From assembly GCA_023451825.1 (NCBI GenBank), contig JAEXYA010000059.1, forward strand, positions 45,903-109,902: a DNA stretch of 64,000 nt, written 5' to 3'. Under the pieces are notes generated by a model, which saw only the letters and a program-made list of their open reading frames with translations, did no database searches and had not been told where the DNA came from. The stretch's first letter is position 1. Every line of letters starts with the position of its first letter. Shown piece by piece: positions 7,873-16,432 of this stretch. The stretch is from Pseudomonadota bacterium (GTDB lineage Bacteria > Pseudomonadota > Alphaproteobacteria > Rhizobiales > Xanthobacteraceae). Position numbers and translations under genes: made by a program.

Positions 7873-9753
7873 ATGGCCCATGCCGAACTCGCACAGCCGC
7901 CGGGCGGAGCGTCTGCGGACGCCCGCCCGAAGAACTGGCTGACATCGCTGGAGCGCATCCTCGGCACACTGGTGGAAATCCCGGTGGCGATTTTGGTCGT
8001 CGCCGAGATCGCCATCCTGTTCGCCGGCGTGGTCGCGCGTTACGGCCTGCACCGGCCGCTGGTGTGGTCGGACGAACTGGCGTCGATCCTGTTCCTGTGG
8101 CTGGCGATGCTCGGCTCAGTCGTCGCGTTCCGGCGCGGCGAGCATATGCGCATGACCGCGCTGGTCGCGACCGCCGGCCCGCGCATGTGGGCCTTTCTCG
8201 ACGTGGTGGCGACCTGTGCGGCACTGGCCTTCCTGCTGATGGTCGTCGCGCCGTCCTACGAATACGCGTACGAAGAGAGTTACATCACGACCCCGGCGCT
8301 GCAGATTGCCAACAGTTTTCGCGCCGCCGCATTGCCGGTCGGCATCTCGTTGATGATCGTGTTCGCTTTCCTGCGCCTGCTCCGCTACGGCCAGCCAAAA
8401 ACCGTGCTGATGGCGATCGGCACCGTAGTCGTCATCATGGGCGTGTTCTGGCTCGCCGAGCCGTTCTTGCGGACGCTGGGCAATCTCAACCTGATCATCT
8501 TCTTCGTCGGCGTCGTCGGCCTCTGCGTCTTCGCCGGCGTGCCGATCGCGTTCGGTTTCGGCCTCGCCATCTTCGGCTATATGGCGCTGACTACGCGGAC
8601 CCCGATCATGGTCTTGATTGGCCGCATGGACGAGGGCATGAGCCACCTGATCCTGCTGTCGGTGCCACTGTTTGTTTTCTTGGGCCTGCTGATCGAGATG
8701 ACAGGCATGGCCCGCGCCATGGTGGCGTTCCTCGCCAGCCTGCTCGGCCATGTCCGCGGCGGGCTCCATTACGTGCTGATCGGCGCCATGTATCTCGTGT
8801 CCGGCATCTCCGGCTCCAAGGCTGCCGACATGGCCGCCGTGGCGCCGGTGCTGTTCCCGGAAATGAAGGCACGCGGCGCCAAGCCGGGCGATCTCGTCGC
8901 CCTGCTCTCGGCCACCGGCGCGCAGACCGAAACCATTCCGCCGAGCCTGGTGCTGATCACCATCGGTTCGGTCACAGGCGTCTCCATCGCCGCTTTGTTC
9001 ACCGGCGGCTTGCTGCCCGGCGTGGTGCTGGCCATCACCCTCGGCTTGCTGGTCTGGTGGCGCTACCGCCATGAGGACCTCAGCCATGTGAAGCGGGCGA
9101 CCGGTTCCGAGATCGGCAAGGCGTTCATCATTTCGCTGCCGGCCATCGCGCTGCCATTCGTCATCCGCGCCGCGGTTGTCGAGGGCATCGCCACGGCCAC
9201 CGAGGTCTCCACCATCGGCATCGTCTATGCCGTGCTGGCGGGCCTCCTGATCTATCGCCAGTTCGACTGGTCGCGCCTGCAGAAGATGCTGGTGGACACC
9301 GCCTGCCTGTCCGGCGCCATCCTGCTGATCATCGGAACCGCCACCGGCATGGCCTGGGGCCTGACCCAGTCCGGCTTCTCGCGCGCGCTGGCGGCCGCCA
9401 TGACCGGCCTGCCCGGCGGCGCCGCCACCTTCATCGCCGTTTCCATCGTGGCCTTCATCATCCTCGGCAGCGTGCTGGAGGGCATCCCGGCCATCGTGCT
9501 GTTCGGCCCCCTGCTGTTCCCGATCGCCCGGCTGGTCGGCGTCCACGAGGTCCACTATGCGATGATCGTGATCCTCGCGATGGGTATCGGGCTCTTCGCA
9601 CCGCCGTTCGGTGTAGGCTACTATGCCGCCTGCGCGATCGGGCGGGTCGATCCGGCAGAAGGCATAAAGCCGATCCTCGGCTATCTGCTCGCCCTGCTGG
9701 CCGGCCTGATCATCGTGGCAATCTTCCCCTGGATTTCAATCGGATTCTTGTAA
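7873..9753 (+). CDS. dctQM: TRAP transporter fused small and large permease (DctQM)
   Basis: A 626-aa integral membrane protein. Residues about 30-175 are a DctQ domain (four helices, with LVWSDELASILFLWLAMLGS), and residues about 180-626 a DctM domain of roughly twelve helices, including the conserved GxxSGSKAADMAAVAPV-type loop and the C-terminal APPFGVGYYAAC. Fusion of the two subunits is a known variant and makes this system different from the split dctQ at the left edge. It would use the sodium or proton gradient to import the acid delivered by the preceding DctP. Confidence 0.94.
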   Translation: MAHAELAQPPGGASADARPKNWLTSLERILGTLVEIPVAILVVAEIAILFAGVVARYGLHRPLVWSDELASILFLWLAMLGSVVAFRRGEHMRMTALVATAGPRMWAFLDVVATCAALAFLLMVVAPSYEYAYEESYITTPALQIANSFRAAALPVGISLMIVFAFLRLLRYGQPKTVLMAIGTVVVIMGVFWLAEPFLRTLGNLNLIIFFVGVVGLCVFAGVPIAFGFGLAIFGYMALTTRTPIMVLIGRMDEGMSHLILLSVPLFVFLGLLIEMTGMARAMVAFLASLLGHVRGGLHYVLIGAMYLVSGISGSKAADMAAVAPVLFPEMKARGAKPGDLVALLSATGAQTETIPPSLVLITIGSVTGVSIAALFTGGLLPGVVLAITLGLLVWWRYRHEDLSHVKRATGSEIGKAFIISLPAIALPFVIRAAVVEGIATATEVSTIGIVYAVLAGLLIYRQFDWSRLQKMLVDTACLSGAILLIIGTATGMAWGLTQSGFSRALAAAMTGLPGGAATFIAVSIVAFIILGSVLEGIPAIVLFGPLLFPIARLVGVHEVHYAMIVILAMGIGLFAPPFGVGYYAACAIGRVDPAEGIKPILGYLLALLAGLIIVAIFPWISIGFL

Positions 9754-9873
9754 TTCGTTGGAAATCAGATGGTTATGATCGTTTATCGATCTAATTTTGT
9801 AAGAAAGATCCGTCGCTCATCTGTTAGATGAGATATCTACGACATCTCACTGAAATATATAAAAGAGTGCAAA
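9754..9873 (+). promoter_or_regulatory. AT-rich leader with palindromes before acyl-CoA synthetase
   Basis: The 120 bases before the synthetase gene are strikingly AT-rich compared with both flanks. They contain TCATCT-GTT-AGATGA (9817-9831), the overlapping palindrome AGATATCT (9831-9838) and ATCGAT (9785-9790). The first may be a terminator stem for the TRAP operon or an operator for the synthetase. No T tract follows the stem. Confidence 0.4.
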
Positions 9874-11523
9874 ATGATACCGGATCAAGGCGCCTATAGC
9901 ATTGGCCTCGACAAGAACGCCGCTAACTTCGTGGCGCTGTCGCCGATCAGCTTCCTCACCCGCAGCGCAGCGGTCTATCCGAACCATCTCAGCACGATCT
10001 ATGAAGACCGCCGCTTCACCTGGTCGGAGACCCTGGACCGCTGCCGGCGCTTTGCATCCTTCCTGACCGGTCGGGGCATCGGCCGTGGCGACACGGTCGC
10101 GACCATGCTGCCGAATGTGCCGGCGATGAACGAAGCCCATTTCGCGATCCCGATGGCGGGCGCTGTCATCCACGCCATCAATGTCCGGCTCGACGCCGCC
10201 GCCGTCGCGTTCCAGCTCGATCATGGCGCCGCGAAAATCCTGCTGGTCGATCCGGAATTCGCCGGCGTGATCACCGAGGCGCTGGGCTTGATGAATGGCC
10301 CTAAGCCGGTGGTCATCGATGTCGACGACATCGCCTTTTCAGAACCGAAGCGCATCGGGGAACTGGAATATGAAGCCGCGCTGGCCGAGGGCAGCCCGGA
10401 TTTCACCTCCGCCTTCCCGCTCGACGAATGGGACGCCATCGCACTCGGCTACACGTCGGGCACCACGGGCAATCCCAAGGGCGTGGTCACCCATCACCGC
10501 GGCGCCTATCTCAATGCCATCGGCAATGTGATGGCCACCGATCTCGGCCGGCACCCCGCTTATCTCTGGACGCTGCCGATGTTCCACTGCAACGGCTGGT
10601 GCCTGCCCTGGGCCGTGGCCGCGACGGCCGGCATCAATGTCTGCCTGCGCAAGGTCGAGCCGACCAAGATCTTTGCGCTGATACGCGAGCATGGCGTCAC
10701 CCACATGTCGGGCGCGCCGATCGTCTACAACACGCTGATCAACGCGCCTGACGCCCCCGCCTACAACGGCGGCCCGGTGATCCGCGGCTCCATCGCGGGC
10801 GCGCCGCCGCCCATGGCGGTGCTGGCCGGCGCGGAGCGGATCGGCATCAAGCTGACCCATGTCTACGGCCTGACCGAAACCTATGGCCCGGCCTCGGTCT
10901 GCGAGGAACAGCCCGGCTGGGACGACCTTCCCGCCGACGAGCGCGCGCGGATGAAGCGCCGCCAGGGCGTCGCCTATCCCTCGCAGGAAGGGATCGCCGT
11001 GATGGACCCGGAAAGCATGCAGCCGGTGCCGGCCGACGGCGAGACCATTGGCGAGATCATGTTCCGCGGCAATATCGTGATGAAGGGCTATCTCAAGAAC
11101 GAGAAAGCCACGCAGGAATCCTTTGCCGGCGGCTGGTATCACACCGGCGATCTCGGCGTGATGGATGCTGCGGGCTATGTGACCATCAAGGACCGCTCCA
11201 AGGACATCATCATTTCCGGCGGCGAGAACGTCTCGTCGGTGGAGGTCGAGGATGTGCTCTACAAGCATCCGGCGGTGCTGTTCGCGTCCGTCGTGGCCAA
11301 GCCCGATCCGAAATGGGGCGAAGTGCCGTGCGCCTTCGTGGAGCTGAAGCCGAATGCGCAGGCGACGGAGGCCGAGATCATCGCCTTCTGCCGCGACCAG
11401 CTGCCGGGCTTCAAGACGCCGAAGGTCGTGACCTTCGGGGAGATCCCGAAGACGTCCACGGGCAAGATCCAGAAGTTCATGCTGCGCGACCGGGTGAAAT
11501 CGACGGACGCGATCAATAGCTGA
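9874..11523 (+). CDS. Acyl-CoA synthetase (AMP-forming), medium-chain / DmdB-like
   Basis: A 549-aa member of the adenylate-forming superfamily. The P-loop YTSGTTGNPKG is near residue 195, YGLTETYGP near 333, the TGDLG aspartate near 428 and the C-terminal lysine in KTSTGKIQK near 530. These motifs support ATP-dependent conversion of a carboxylic acid to its CoA thioester. Length and the overall pattern resemble medium-chain and 3-methylmercaptopropionate CoA ligases. It follows a TRAP transporter by 120 AT-rich bases, so it may activate the imported acid, but the gap shows it has its own control. The true substrate cannot be read from the sequence. Confidence 0.9.
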   Translation: MIPDQGAYSIGLDKNAANFVALSPISFLTRSAAVYPNHLSTIYEDRRFTWSETLDRCRRFASFLTGRGIGRGDTVATMLPNVPAMNEAHFAIPMAGAVIHAINVRLDAAAVAFQLDHGAAKILLVDPEFAGVITEALGLMNGPKPVVIDVDDIAFSEPKRIGELEYEAALAEGSPDFTSAFPLDEWDAIALGYTSGTTGNPKGVVTHHRGAYLNAIGNVMATDLGRHPAYLWTLPMFHCNGWCLPWAVAATAGINVCLRKVEPTKIFALIREHGVTHMSGAPIVYNTLINAPDAPAYNGGPVIRGSIAGAPPPMAVLAGAERIGIKLTHVYGLTETYGPASVCEEQPGWDDLPADERARMKRRQGVAYPSQEGIAVMDPESMQPVPADGETIGEIMFRGNIVMKGYLKNEKATQESFAGGWYHTGDLGVMDAAGYVTIKDRSKDIIISGGENVSSVEVEDVLYKHPAVLFASVVAKPDPKWGEVPCAFVELKPNAQATEAEIIAFCRDQLPGFKTPKVVTFGEIPKTSTGKIQKFMLRDRVKSTDAINS

Positions 11524-11530
11524 TTGGCCG

Positions 11531-11618
11531 CGTCTCGAAGGATGGCGGCAAGCGCGGGGAGCCCAGCCAGTTCATGGTTCGAGACGCGCGCAAGATGCGC
11601 GCTCCTCACCATGAGGGC
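11531..11618. repeat. Palindromic intergenic repeat, family A copy 1 (partial)
   Basis: The unit contains CGTCTCGAAGGATGG, then CATGGTTCGAGACG, then GCGCTCCTCACCATGAGGG. The two TCTCGAA/TTCGAGA arms are complementary, so the transcript would fold into a long stem. This copy lacks the left outer arm CCCTCATCCTGAGG present in copy 2. Related copies lie at 11659-11787, 45594-45708 and 53614-53726. Confidence 0.8.
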
Positions 11619-11658
11619 TGAGTTTGGGGTGAGTGAACCTTGGTCGCCGCCCTCTCTA

Positions 11659-11787
11659 CCCTCATCCTGAGGAGCCGCGTAGCGGCGTCTCGAAGGATGG
11701 CAGCGGGCGCGGCGCCCGGCTAGCTCATGGTTCGAGACGGAGCTGTCGGCGGCGCAATTGCGCCGCCAGACCTCCTCACCATGAGGG
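11659..11787. repeat. Palindromic intergenic repeat, family A copy 2 (complete)
   Basis: This complete unit runs from CCCTCATCCTGAGG through GCGTCTCGAAGGATGG and CATGGTTCGAGACG to CCTCACCATGAGGG. Outer arms CCTCATCCTGAGG/CCTCACCATGAGG and inner arms pair in an imperfect cruciform. It is nearly adjacent to copy 1, giving a tandem arrangement. Confidence 0.85.
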
Positions 11788-11805
11788 ACAGAGTGTGGAG
11801 CCACG

Positions 11806-11838
11806 AAGAAAAATGCGGCCCCCAAGCGACTGGGGGCC
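11806..11838 (-). terminator. Factor-independent terminator, minus strand
   Basis: Read on the minus strand, GGCCCCCA, a six-base loop and TGGGGGCC form an 8-bp GC stem followed by GCATTTTTC. It lies 190 bases past the stop of the metallo-hydrolase gene and can end the tatD-MBL operon. Confidence 0.7.
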
Positions 11839-12027
11839 GGCAATGAAAATGCCAAAAGAATACGACCTAAAGGGATTAATTGAGTCGCAAAGCCAACATT
11901 GCGAGACTGATGACAGCAGAACACGCGAAGCGTGTCATCCGGACGCGCAGGGAACTCACCGATTATTAAATCTGCGGTTGCGGGTTTTACGTGCCGGCCC
12001 GCATGCGTCCTCCGCCCTTCGGCGAAG

Positions 12028-12825
12028 TTATTCGATCACCAGCCGCATGCCGTCGAAACCTGGCACCACGCCTGCCGGCACGGCCACCCGCACCGCCTCG
12101 TAATCGAGGTCCGCATGCATATTGGTGATCACGGCCTGCTTCGGCTTGAAGCGTTTGATCCATGACAGCGCGTCGCTGAGGCTGAAATGGCTCGAGTGCT
12201 GCGCGTAGCGCAGGCCGTCCACGATCCAGAGATCGAGGCCTTCCAGCGCTGGCCAGCTTTGCTCCGGGATGTCGTTGAGATCCGGCGAATAGGCCGTGTT
12301 ATCGATGCGATAACCGAGCGCGGGGATGTTGCCGTGCTGGACCAGGAACGGGGTCAGCGTGAGGTCGCCGCCCTTCCCCGTGATGGTGCGGCTCTCGCCG
12401 GCCTCGATATCGAGGCGATCGAGGATCGGCGGATAGTCGCTGCCCGGTGGCGACTGGAAACAGTACCCGAAGCGCAGCATGATATCGGTCGCCGTCGAGG
12501 CGTTCATATAGACCGGGATGCGCTTGCGGCGCTTGAGCACGACGGAGCGCAGGTCGTCCATGCCATGGGTCTGGTCGGCATGTTCGTGGGTCAGGAACAC
12601 CGCATCGATGTCATCGACCTCGGCGTCGATGAGTTGCTCGCGCAGGTCCGGCGAGGTGTCGATGATCACGCGCGTGACGCCGTCCTGGCCGATGCGCTCG
12701 GCCATCATGGAGCAGCGGCGGCGGCGGTTCTTCGGATTTTTGGGATCACAGGCGCCCCATCCGAGCGCCGGGCGCGGCACGCCTGCGGACGATCCGGAGC
12801 CGAGAATGGTGAGCGCCAGGGTCAT
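12028..12825 (-). CDS. Metallo-beta-lactamase fold hydrolase, PhnP-like
   Basis: A 265-aa MBL-fold protein. It begins LTILGSGSSAGVPRP, a start typical of PhnP/RNase Z relatives, and has the metal motif THEHADQTH near residue 80, followed by later ligand positions in HGN, HSSHFS and NMHAD. The start codon overlaps the tatD stop by four bases. In many alphaproteobacteria this gene follows metG and tatD. PhnP acts on cyclic phosphodiesters, but without phosphonate genes nearby the substrate here is unassigned; a general phosphodiesterase role is the best guess. Confidence 0.88.
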   Translation of the reverse strand: MTLALTILGSGSSAGVPRPALGWGACDPKNPKNRRRRCSMMAERIGQDGVTRVIIDTSPDLREQLIDAEVDDIDAVFLTHEHADQTHGMDDLRSVVLKRRKRIPVYMNASTATDIMLRFGYCFQSPPGSDYPPILDRLDIEAGESRTITGKGGDLTLTPFLVQHGNIPALGYRIDNTAYSPDLNDIPEQSWPALEGLDLWIVDGLRYAQHSSHFSLSDALSWIKRFKPKQAVITNMHADLDYEAVRVAVPAGVVPGFDGMRLVIE

Positions 12826-13610
12826 GCGGTGACACTCTCGGATGCCTTGCTGAACAGGCGGAAGAAATTGTCCGTGGTCTGCCGGGCCAGTTCGTCATAG
12901 GTGACGCCGCGCGTCTCGGCGAGCACCTTGGCCGTCTCCACCACATAAGACGGCTCGTTGCGCTTGCCGCGCCATTTGCCGGGCGCCAGATACGGCGCGT
13001 CGGTCTCTACCATGATGCGGTCGGCCGGCAGTTCGGCGGCGAGGTCGCGGAGCTCCTGCGACTTCTTGAAGGTGATGATGCCGGTGAAGGAGATCGACAG
13101 GCCCATGGCGATGGCCTTCATGGCCAGCTCGCGGCCGCCGGTGTAGCAATGCAGGACGGCCTTGAAGGCGCCCTTGGCCATCTCGTCTTCGAGGATGGCG
13201 CCGCAATGCTCGTCGGCTTCGCGGGTGTGGATCACCAGCGGCAGGCCGGTGGCGCGGGCCGCCGCGATATGGGCGCGAAAGCCGCGCTCCTGCGCAGCGC
13301 TGGAGCCGTGTTCGTAAAAGTTATCGAGGCCGGCTTCGCCGAGCGCGATGACTTTGGGATGCTTTGTGAGTTCGATCAGTTCGTCGGCGGAAATGCCGTC
13401 TTCCTCATCGGCATTGTGCGGATGCGTGCCGACTGAGCAGTAGACATTCGGAAACCGCTCGGCGATGGCCAGCAGCGCCGGCAGCCGGCGCACGCGGGTG
13501 GAGATCGTCACCAGCTTGCCGACGCCGGCCGCTTCCGCGCGGGCGACGATGCCGTCGAGATCGTCGGCAAAATCCGGGAAGTCGAGATGGCAGTGACTAT
13601 CGACCAGCAT
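12822..13610 (-). CDS. tatD: TatD family 3'-5' DNase / metal-dependent hydrolase
   Basis: A 262-aa TIM-barrel metal hydrolase. All family ligands are visible: DSHCHLD at the N-terminus, GEAGLD, HTREAD, HCYTGG and the terminal ETDAPYLAP. The start MLVDSHCHLDF at 13610 is chosen because the open frame upstream runs straight into a palindromic repeat. TatD proteins trim 3' ends of DNA during repair. It is cotranscribed with metG upstream (172 bases, repeat in between) and overlaps the MBL gene downstream. Confidence 0.93.
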   Translation of the reverse strand: MLVDSHCHLDFPDFADDLDGIVARAEAAGVGKLVTISTRVRRLPALLAIAERFPNVYCSVGTHPHNADEEDGISADELIELTKHPKVIALGEAGLDNFYEHGSSAAQERGFRAHIAAARATGLPLVIHTREADEHCGAILEDEMAKGAFKAVLHCYTGGRELAMKAIAMGLSISFTGIITFKKSQELRDLAAELPADRIMVETDAPYLAPGKWRGKRNEPSYVVETAKVLAETRGVTYDELARQTTDNFFRLFSKASESVTA

Positions 13611-13647
13611 TCCAAAACTCTGAGAGCGAATTGCGTTTCGTGGCATC

Positions 13648-13773
13648 TTGTCCCGGACGCGATGTGGCATGCTGATGCCGCTTCGCAGAGCCGGGACCGT
13701 ATCAAACACCGGCGTTTTGTACGGTCCCGGCTCTGCGGAGCAGCGCAAGAGCGCTGCGCCGCGTCCGGGACAA
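13648..13773. repeat. Palindromic intergenic repeat, family C copy 1
   Basis: The outer arms TTGTCCCGGACGCG and CGCGTCCGGGACAA are perfect inverted repeats 126 bases apart end to end, and the inner arms CGCAGAGCCGGGACCGT and ACGGTCCCGGCTCTGCG also pair. It sits between metG and tatD. A second copy of identical length is at 18451-18576. Confidence 0.88.
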
Positions 13774-13781
13774 AGTTCTAA

Positions 13782-15344
13782 CTAGCTCGCCGCTGCCGGC
13801 TCGACATAGCGCGGGAACACGCCGGTCGGCGTCGGCAGCTGCGTGCCCGGCTTGATGCGCGTCGGAATCGCCGCGAAGTCGCGTTCTCCTTCGGGGATGC
13901 CGAGCACGTCGAGCAGTTTTGCGCAGGAGGCTGGCATGACAGGCTGCGCGAGGATCGCGACCTGACGCACGACTTCCGCCGTGGTGTAGAGCACGGTGGC
14001 CTGCTTGGCCGGATCGGTCTTGGCCAGCGCCCATGGCGCCTCGCCCGCAAAGTAGCGGTTGGCTTCGGCGACCACGGCCCAGATGGCATCCAGCGCCTTG
14101 TTGATCTGTTGCTTCGACATGGCGGCGCGCGCCGCTTCGAGCATGCCGTCGGCCTGCGCCAGGATCGCCTTATCGTTGTCGCTGAATTCGCCCGGCGTCG
14201 GCAGCACGCCGCCATATTGCTTGCCGATCATCGACAGCGAGCGCTGGGCGAGATTACCGAGGTCGTTGGCAAGATCCGCATTGGTGCGGTTGACGATGGC
14301 CTCATGGCTGTAGCTGCCGTCCTGCCCGAACGAGACCTCGCGGAGGAAGAAGTAGCGCATCTGGTCGACGCCATATTGCGCGGCCATGCCGGAGGGATCG
14401 ACCACATTGCCGGCCGACTTCGACATCTTCTCACCGCTGTTGTTGAGAAGAAAACCGTGGCTGAAGATGCGTTGCGGCACCTCGATGCCGGCGGCCATCA
14501 GGAAGGCCGGCCAGTACACGGCATGGAAGCGCACGATGTCCTTGCCGATGACATGCAGGTTCGCCGGCCACAGCCGCTTGAAGTCCTCGCCGTCGATATC
14601 GGGATAGCCGGCGGCGGTGATGTAGTTGGTGAGCGCGTCGATCCAGACATACATCACATGGCCGGGCGCGTTCGGCACCTTGATGCCCCAGTCGAAGGTG
14701 GTGCGTGAGATCGAGAGATCCTTCAGGCCGCCTTTGACGAAGCTCGCCACCTCGTTGAGGCGCTCGCGCGGCAGCACGAAATCCGGCACGCGGGCGTACA
14801 GGTCGAGCAGCTTGTCCTGATAGGCCGAGAGGCGGAAAAAGTAGGTCTCCTCCTCGGTCCACTCCACCGGAGAGCCCAGCGGCTCGCGGCGGATGCCGTC
14901 GGGGCCGACGGTGGTTTCGGCTTCATCGAAATAGGCTTCCTGGCGCACCGAGTACCAGCCGGCATATTTGTCGGTATAGATCGCGCCGGCTTCTTCCAGC
15001 TTCACCCACAGCGCCTGCACCGAACGCTCGTGGCGCGTCTCGGTGGTGCGGATGTAGTCGTCAAAGGAGATGTTGAGCGCACCCATCATCTCGCGGAAAA
15101 CCGCGGAATTGCGGGTCGCCAGTTCGAGCGGCGTGACGCCTTCCTTCACCGCGGTCTGCTGCATCTTGAGACCATGCTCGTCGGTGCCGGTCAGGAAGCG
15201 GACATCATAGCCATCAAGGCGCTGGAAGCGCGCGATCGCATCGGTCGCCATGCAGGTATAGGCGTGACCGATATGCGGCACGCCGTTCGGATAGAAGATC
15301 GGCGTGGTGAGGAAATAGCTCGGTCGGGTGGTCGCGTTCGCCAT
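13782..15344 (-). CDS. metG: Methionyl-tRNA synthetase
   Basis: A 520-aa class I aminoacyl-tRNA synthetase. The HIGH motif is seen as PHIGHAYT near residue 24, FLTGTDEHG follows near 50, and the KMSKS loop is exact (GEKMSKSAGN) near residue 308. No CxxC zinc knuckle and no C-terminal tRNA-binding domain are present, which fits the shorter alphaproteobacterial type. It charges initiator and elongator tRNAs with methionine in the cytoplasm. It lies 47 bases downstream of holB in a minus-strand replication, translation and cell-wall block. Confidence 0.97.
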   Translation of the reverse strand: MANATTRPSYFLTTPIFYPNGVPHIGHAYTCMATDAIARFQRLDGYDVRFLTGTDEHGLKMQQTAVKEGVTPLELATRNSAVFREMMGALNISFDDYIRTTETRHERSVQALWVKLEEAGAIYTDKYAGWYSVRQEAYFDEAETTVGPDGIRREPLGSPVEWTEEETYFFRLSAYQDKLLDLYARVPDFVLPRERLNEVASFVKGGLKDLSISRTTFDWGIKVPNAPGHVMYVWIDALTNYITAAGYPDIDGEDFKRLWPANLHVIGKDIVRFHAVYWPAFLMAAGIEVPQRIFSHGFLLNNSGEKMSKSAGNVVDPSGMAAQYGVDQMRYFFLREVSFGQDGSYSHEAIVNRTNADLANDLGNLAQRSLSMIGKQYGGVLPTPGEFSDNDKAILAQADGMLEAARAAMSKQQINKALDAIWAVVAEANRYFAGEAPWALAKTDPAKQATVLYTTAEVVRQVAILAQPVMPASCAKLLDVLGIPEGERDFAAIPTRIKPGTQLPTPTGVFPRYVEPAAAS

Positions 15345-15391
15345 CGGCGCGAAAGCCTTTCAAATGATCGATCTTGCCGCGTTATATGGTG

Positions 15392-16432
15392 TCAGCGCGT
15401 CGCGTCTGCGAGCAGGCTAAACACCGAGAAAACCAGCGGTTTTCGCTCGAGATTGTAGGATTCGGTCTCGCGCGCGGCTTTGTTGATCTTTTCCCATACC
15501 TCCGCAAGGCGTGCAAGGCGGGGCAGATTGGCGTTCAGATTGCCCTCGTCGCCGCGCATTTGCTCGCCGATCCAGCGATCGACGCTGTCGGTGAAGGCGC
15601 CGAGTGCGACCCGGTCGCTGATGCCAAGGGCGTCGCCAAGCGCATGCAGTTCGCGGGGATCCACATGGGGGAGCGTGTTGAGCAGCGAGGCGGTGCGCTG
15701 GTGCAGTTTCAACGCCCCGCCGCCGAGCAGGTTGATGGCGCGGGACACGCTGCCTTCGGAGGCGTCCGCGACCTCGCGCAAAGCGGGGTCGCCCGCCTCG
15801 CCTTCAGTGGCCAGCGCGATGGCGGACAGCACGTCATCCGTGGACAGCGCCCGCAGCGGCAGCTTGCGGCAGCGCGACTGGATGGTCGGCAGCACGCGCG
15901 CCTGGGCGTGGGTGATGAGCAGAAACAGCGAGCGCTGCGGCGGCTCCTCGAGCACCTTCAGCAGTGCATTGGCGGCATTGGTGTTGAGCTCGTCCACGGT
16001 ATCGACGATGCAGACGCGCCAGCCATCGACGGCGGCGGTCGCGCCGTAGAAGCCGACGGTCTTGCGCACATCGTCCACGGTGATGACGGTGCGCATGACG
16101 CCCTTGTCATTGGCCGTGCGATGGATCTCGAGCAGCCCGCCATGGGCCTCGGCCGCGACCTGACGGACGACGGGATGAGCCTCGTCCAGATCGAGCGTCT
16201 CGGCCGCCTGCACCTGCGATGATGCGGGATCGCGATGCGCCAGCACGAAGCGCGCCATGCGATAGGCCAGCGTCGCCTTGCCGATGCCCTGCGGGCCCGA
16301 GATCAGCCAGGCATGCGGAATGCGACCGCCGCGATAGGCGCCAAGCAGCGTCTGCTCGGCCTCGTGATGGCCGAACAAAGCGGTGGTCTCGCGCGGATGC
16401 GGGACGGCGATCTCGGGATCGTTCTTGCTCAT
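15392..16432 (-). CDS. holB: DNA polymerase III subunit delta'
   Basis: A 346-aa AAA+ clamp-loader subunit. It has the Walker A-like GPQGIGKATLAYR near residue 45, a Walker B-like DTVDELN, and the SRC motif in IQSRCRKL, whose arginine acts on ATP of the neighbouring subunit. Zinc cysteines of the enterobacterial protein are not evident. Its start overlaps the end of tmk by four bases. It assembles the sliding clamp at the replication fork together with DnaX and HolA, encoded elsewhere. Confidence 0.95.
   Translation of the reverse strand: MSKNDPEIAVPHPRETTALFGHHEAEQTLLGAYRGGRIPHAWLISGPQGIGKATLAYRMARFVLAHRDPASSQVQAAETLDLDEAHPVVRQVAAEAHGGLLEIHRTANDKGVMRTVITVDDVRKTVGFYGATAAVDGWRVCIVDTVDELNTNAANALLKVLEEPPQRSLFLLITHAQARVLPTIQSRCRKLPLRALSTDDVLSAIALATEGEAGDPALREVADASEGSVSRAINLLGGGALKLHQRTASLLNTLPHVDPRELHALGDALGISDRVALGAFTDSVDRWIGEQMRGDEGNLNANLPRLARLAEVWEKINKAARETESYNLERKPLVFSVFSLLADATR

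Larger units (their letters stand above)
11524..12027. other. Intergenic region with repeats and terminator, no gene seen
   Basis: About 500 bases between convergent genes. It holds two copies of a palindromic repeat family (11531-11618 and 11659-11787), a factor-independent terminator (11806-11838) and a small stem ACACGC-GAA-GCGTGT (11921-11935). The open frames across it are short and translate the repeats, so I call no gene. Confidence 0.7.

Noticed and set aside
6853..8052. 399-codon minus-strand frame over dctP
   Set aside because: It is an antisense shadow with Arg- and His-rich composition; the plus-strand frame has a Tat signal and family motifs.
8116..9555. 479-codon open frame on the minus strand inside dctQM
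   Set aside because: It is antisense to a clear membrane transporter, and its translation is a low-complexity His/Gln/Asp/Gly-rich string typical of GC-rich shadow frames.
5006..9753. Second TRAP cluster as a duplication of the first
   Set aside because: The two DctP proteins differ in signal type and sequence, and one permease is fused while the other is split.
11531..11787. Tandem family A repeats as a CRISPR array
   Set aside because: The units are long nested palindromes with unequal spacing, only two in a row, and no cas genes are near.
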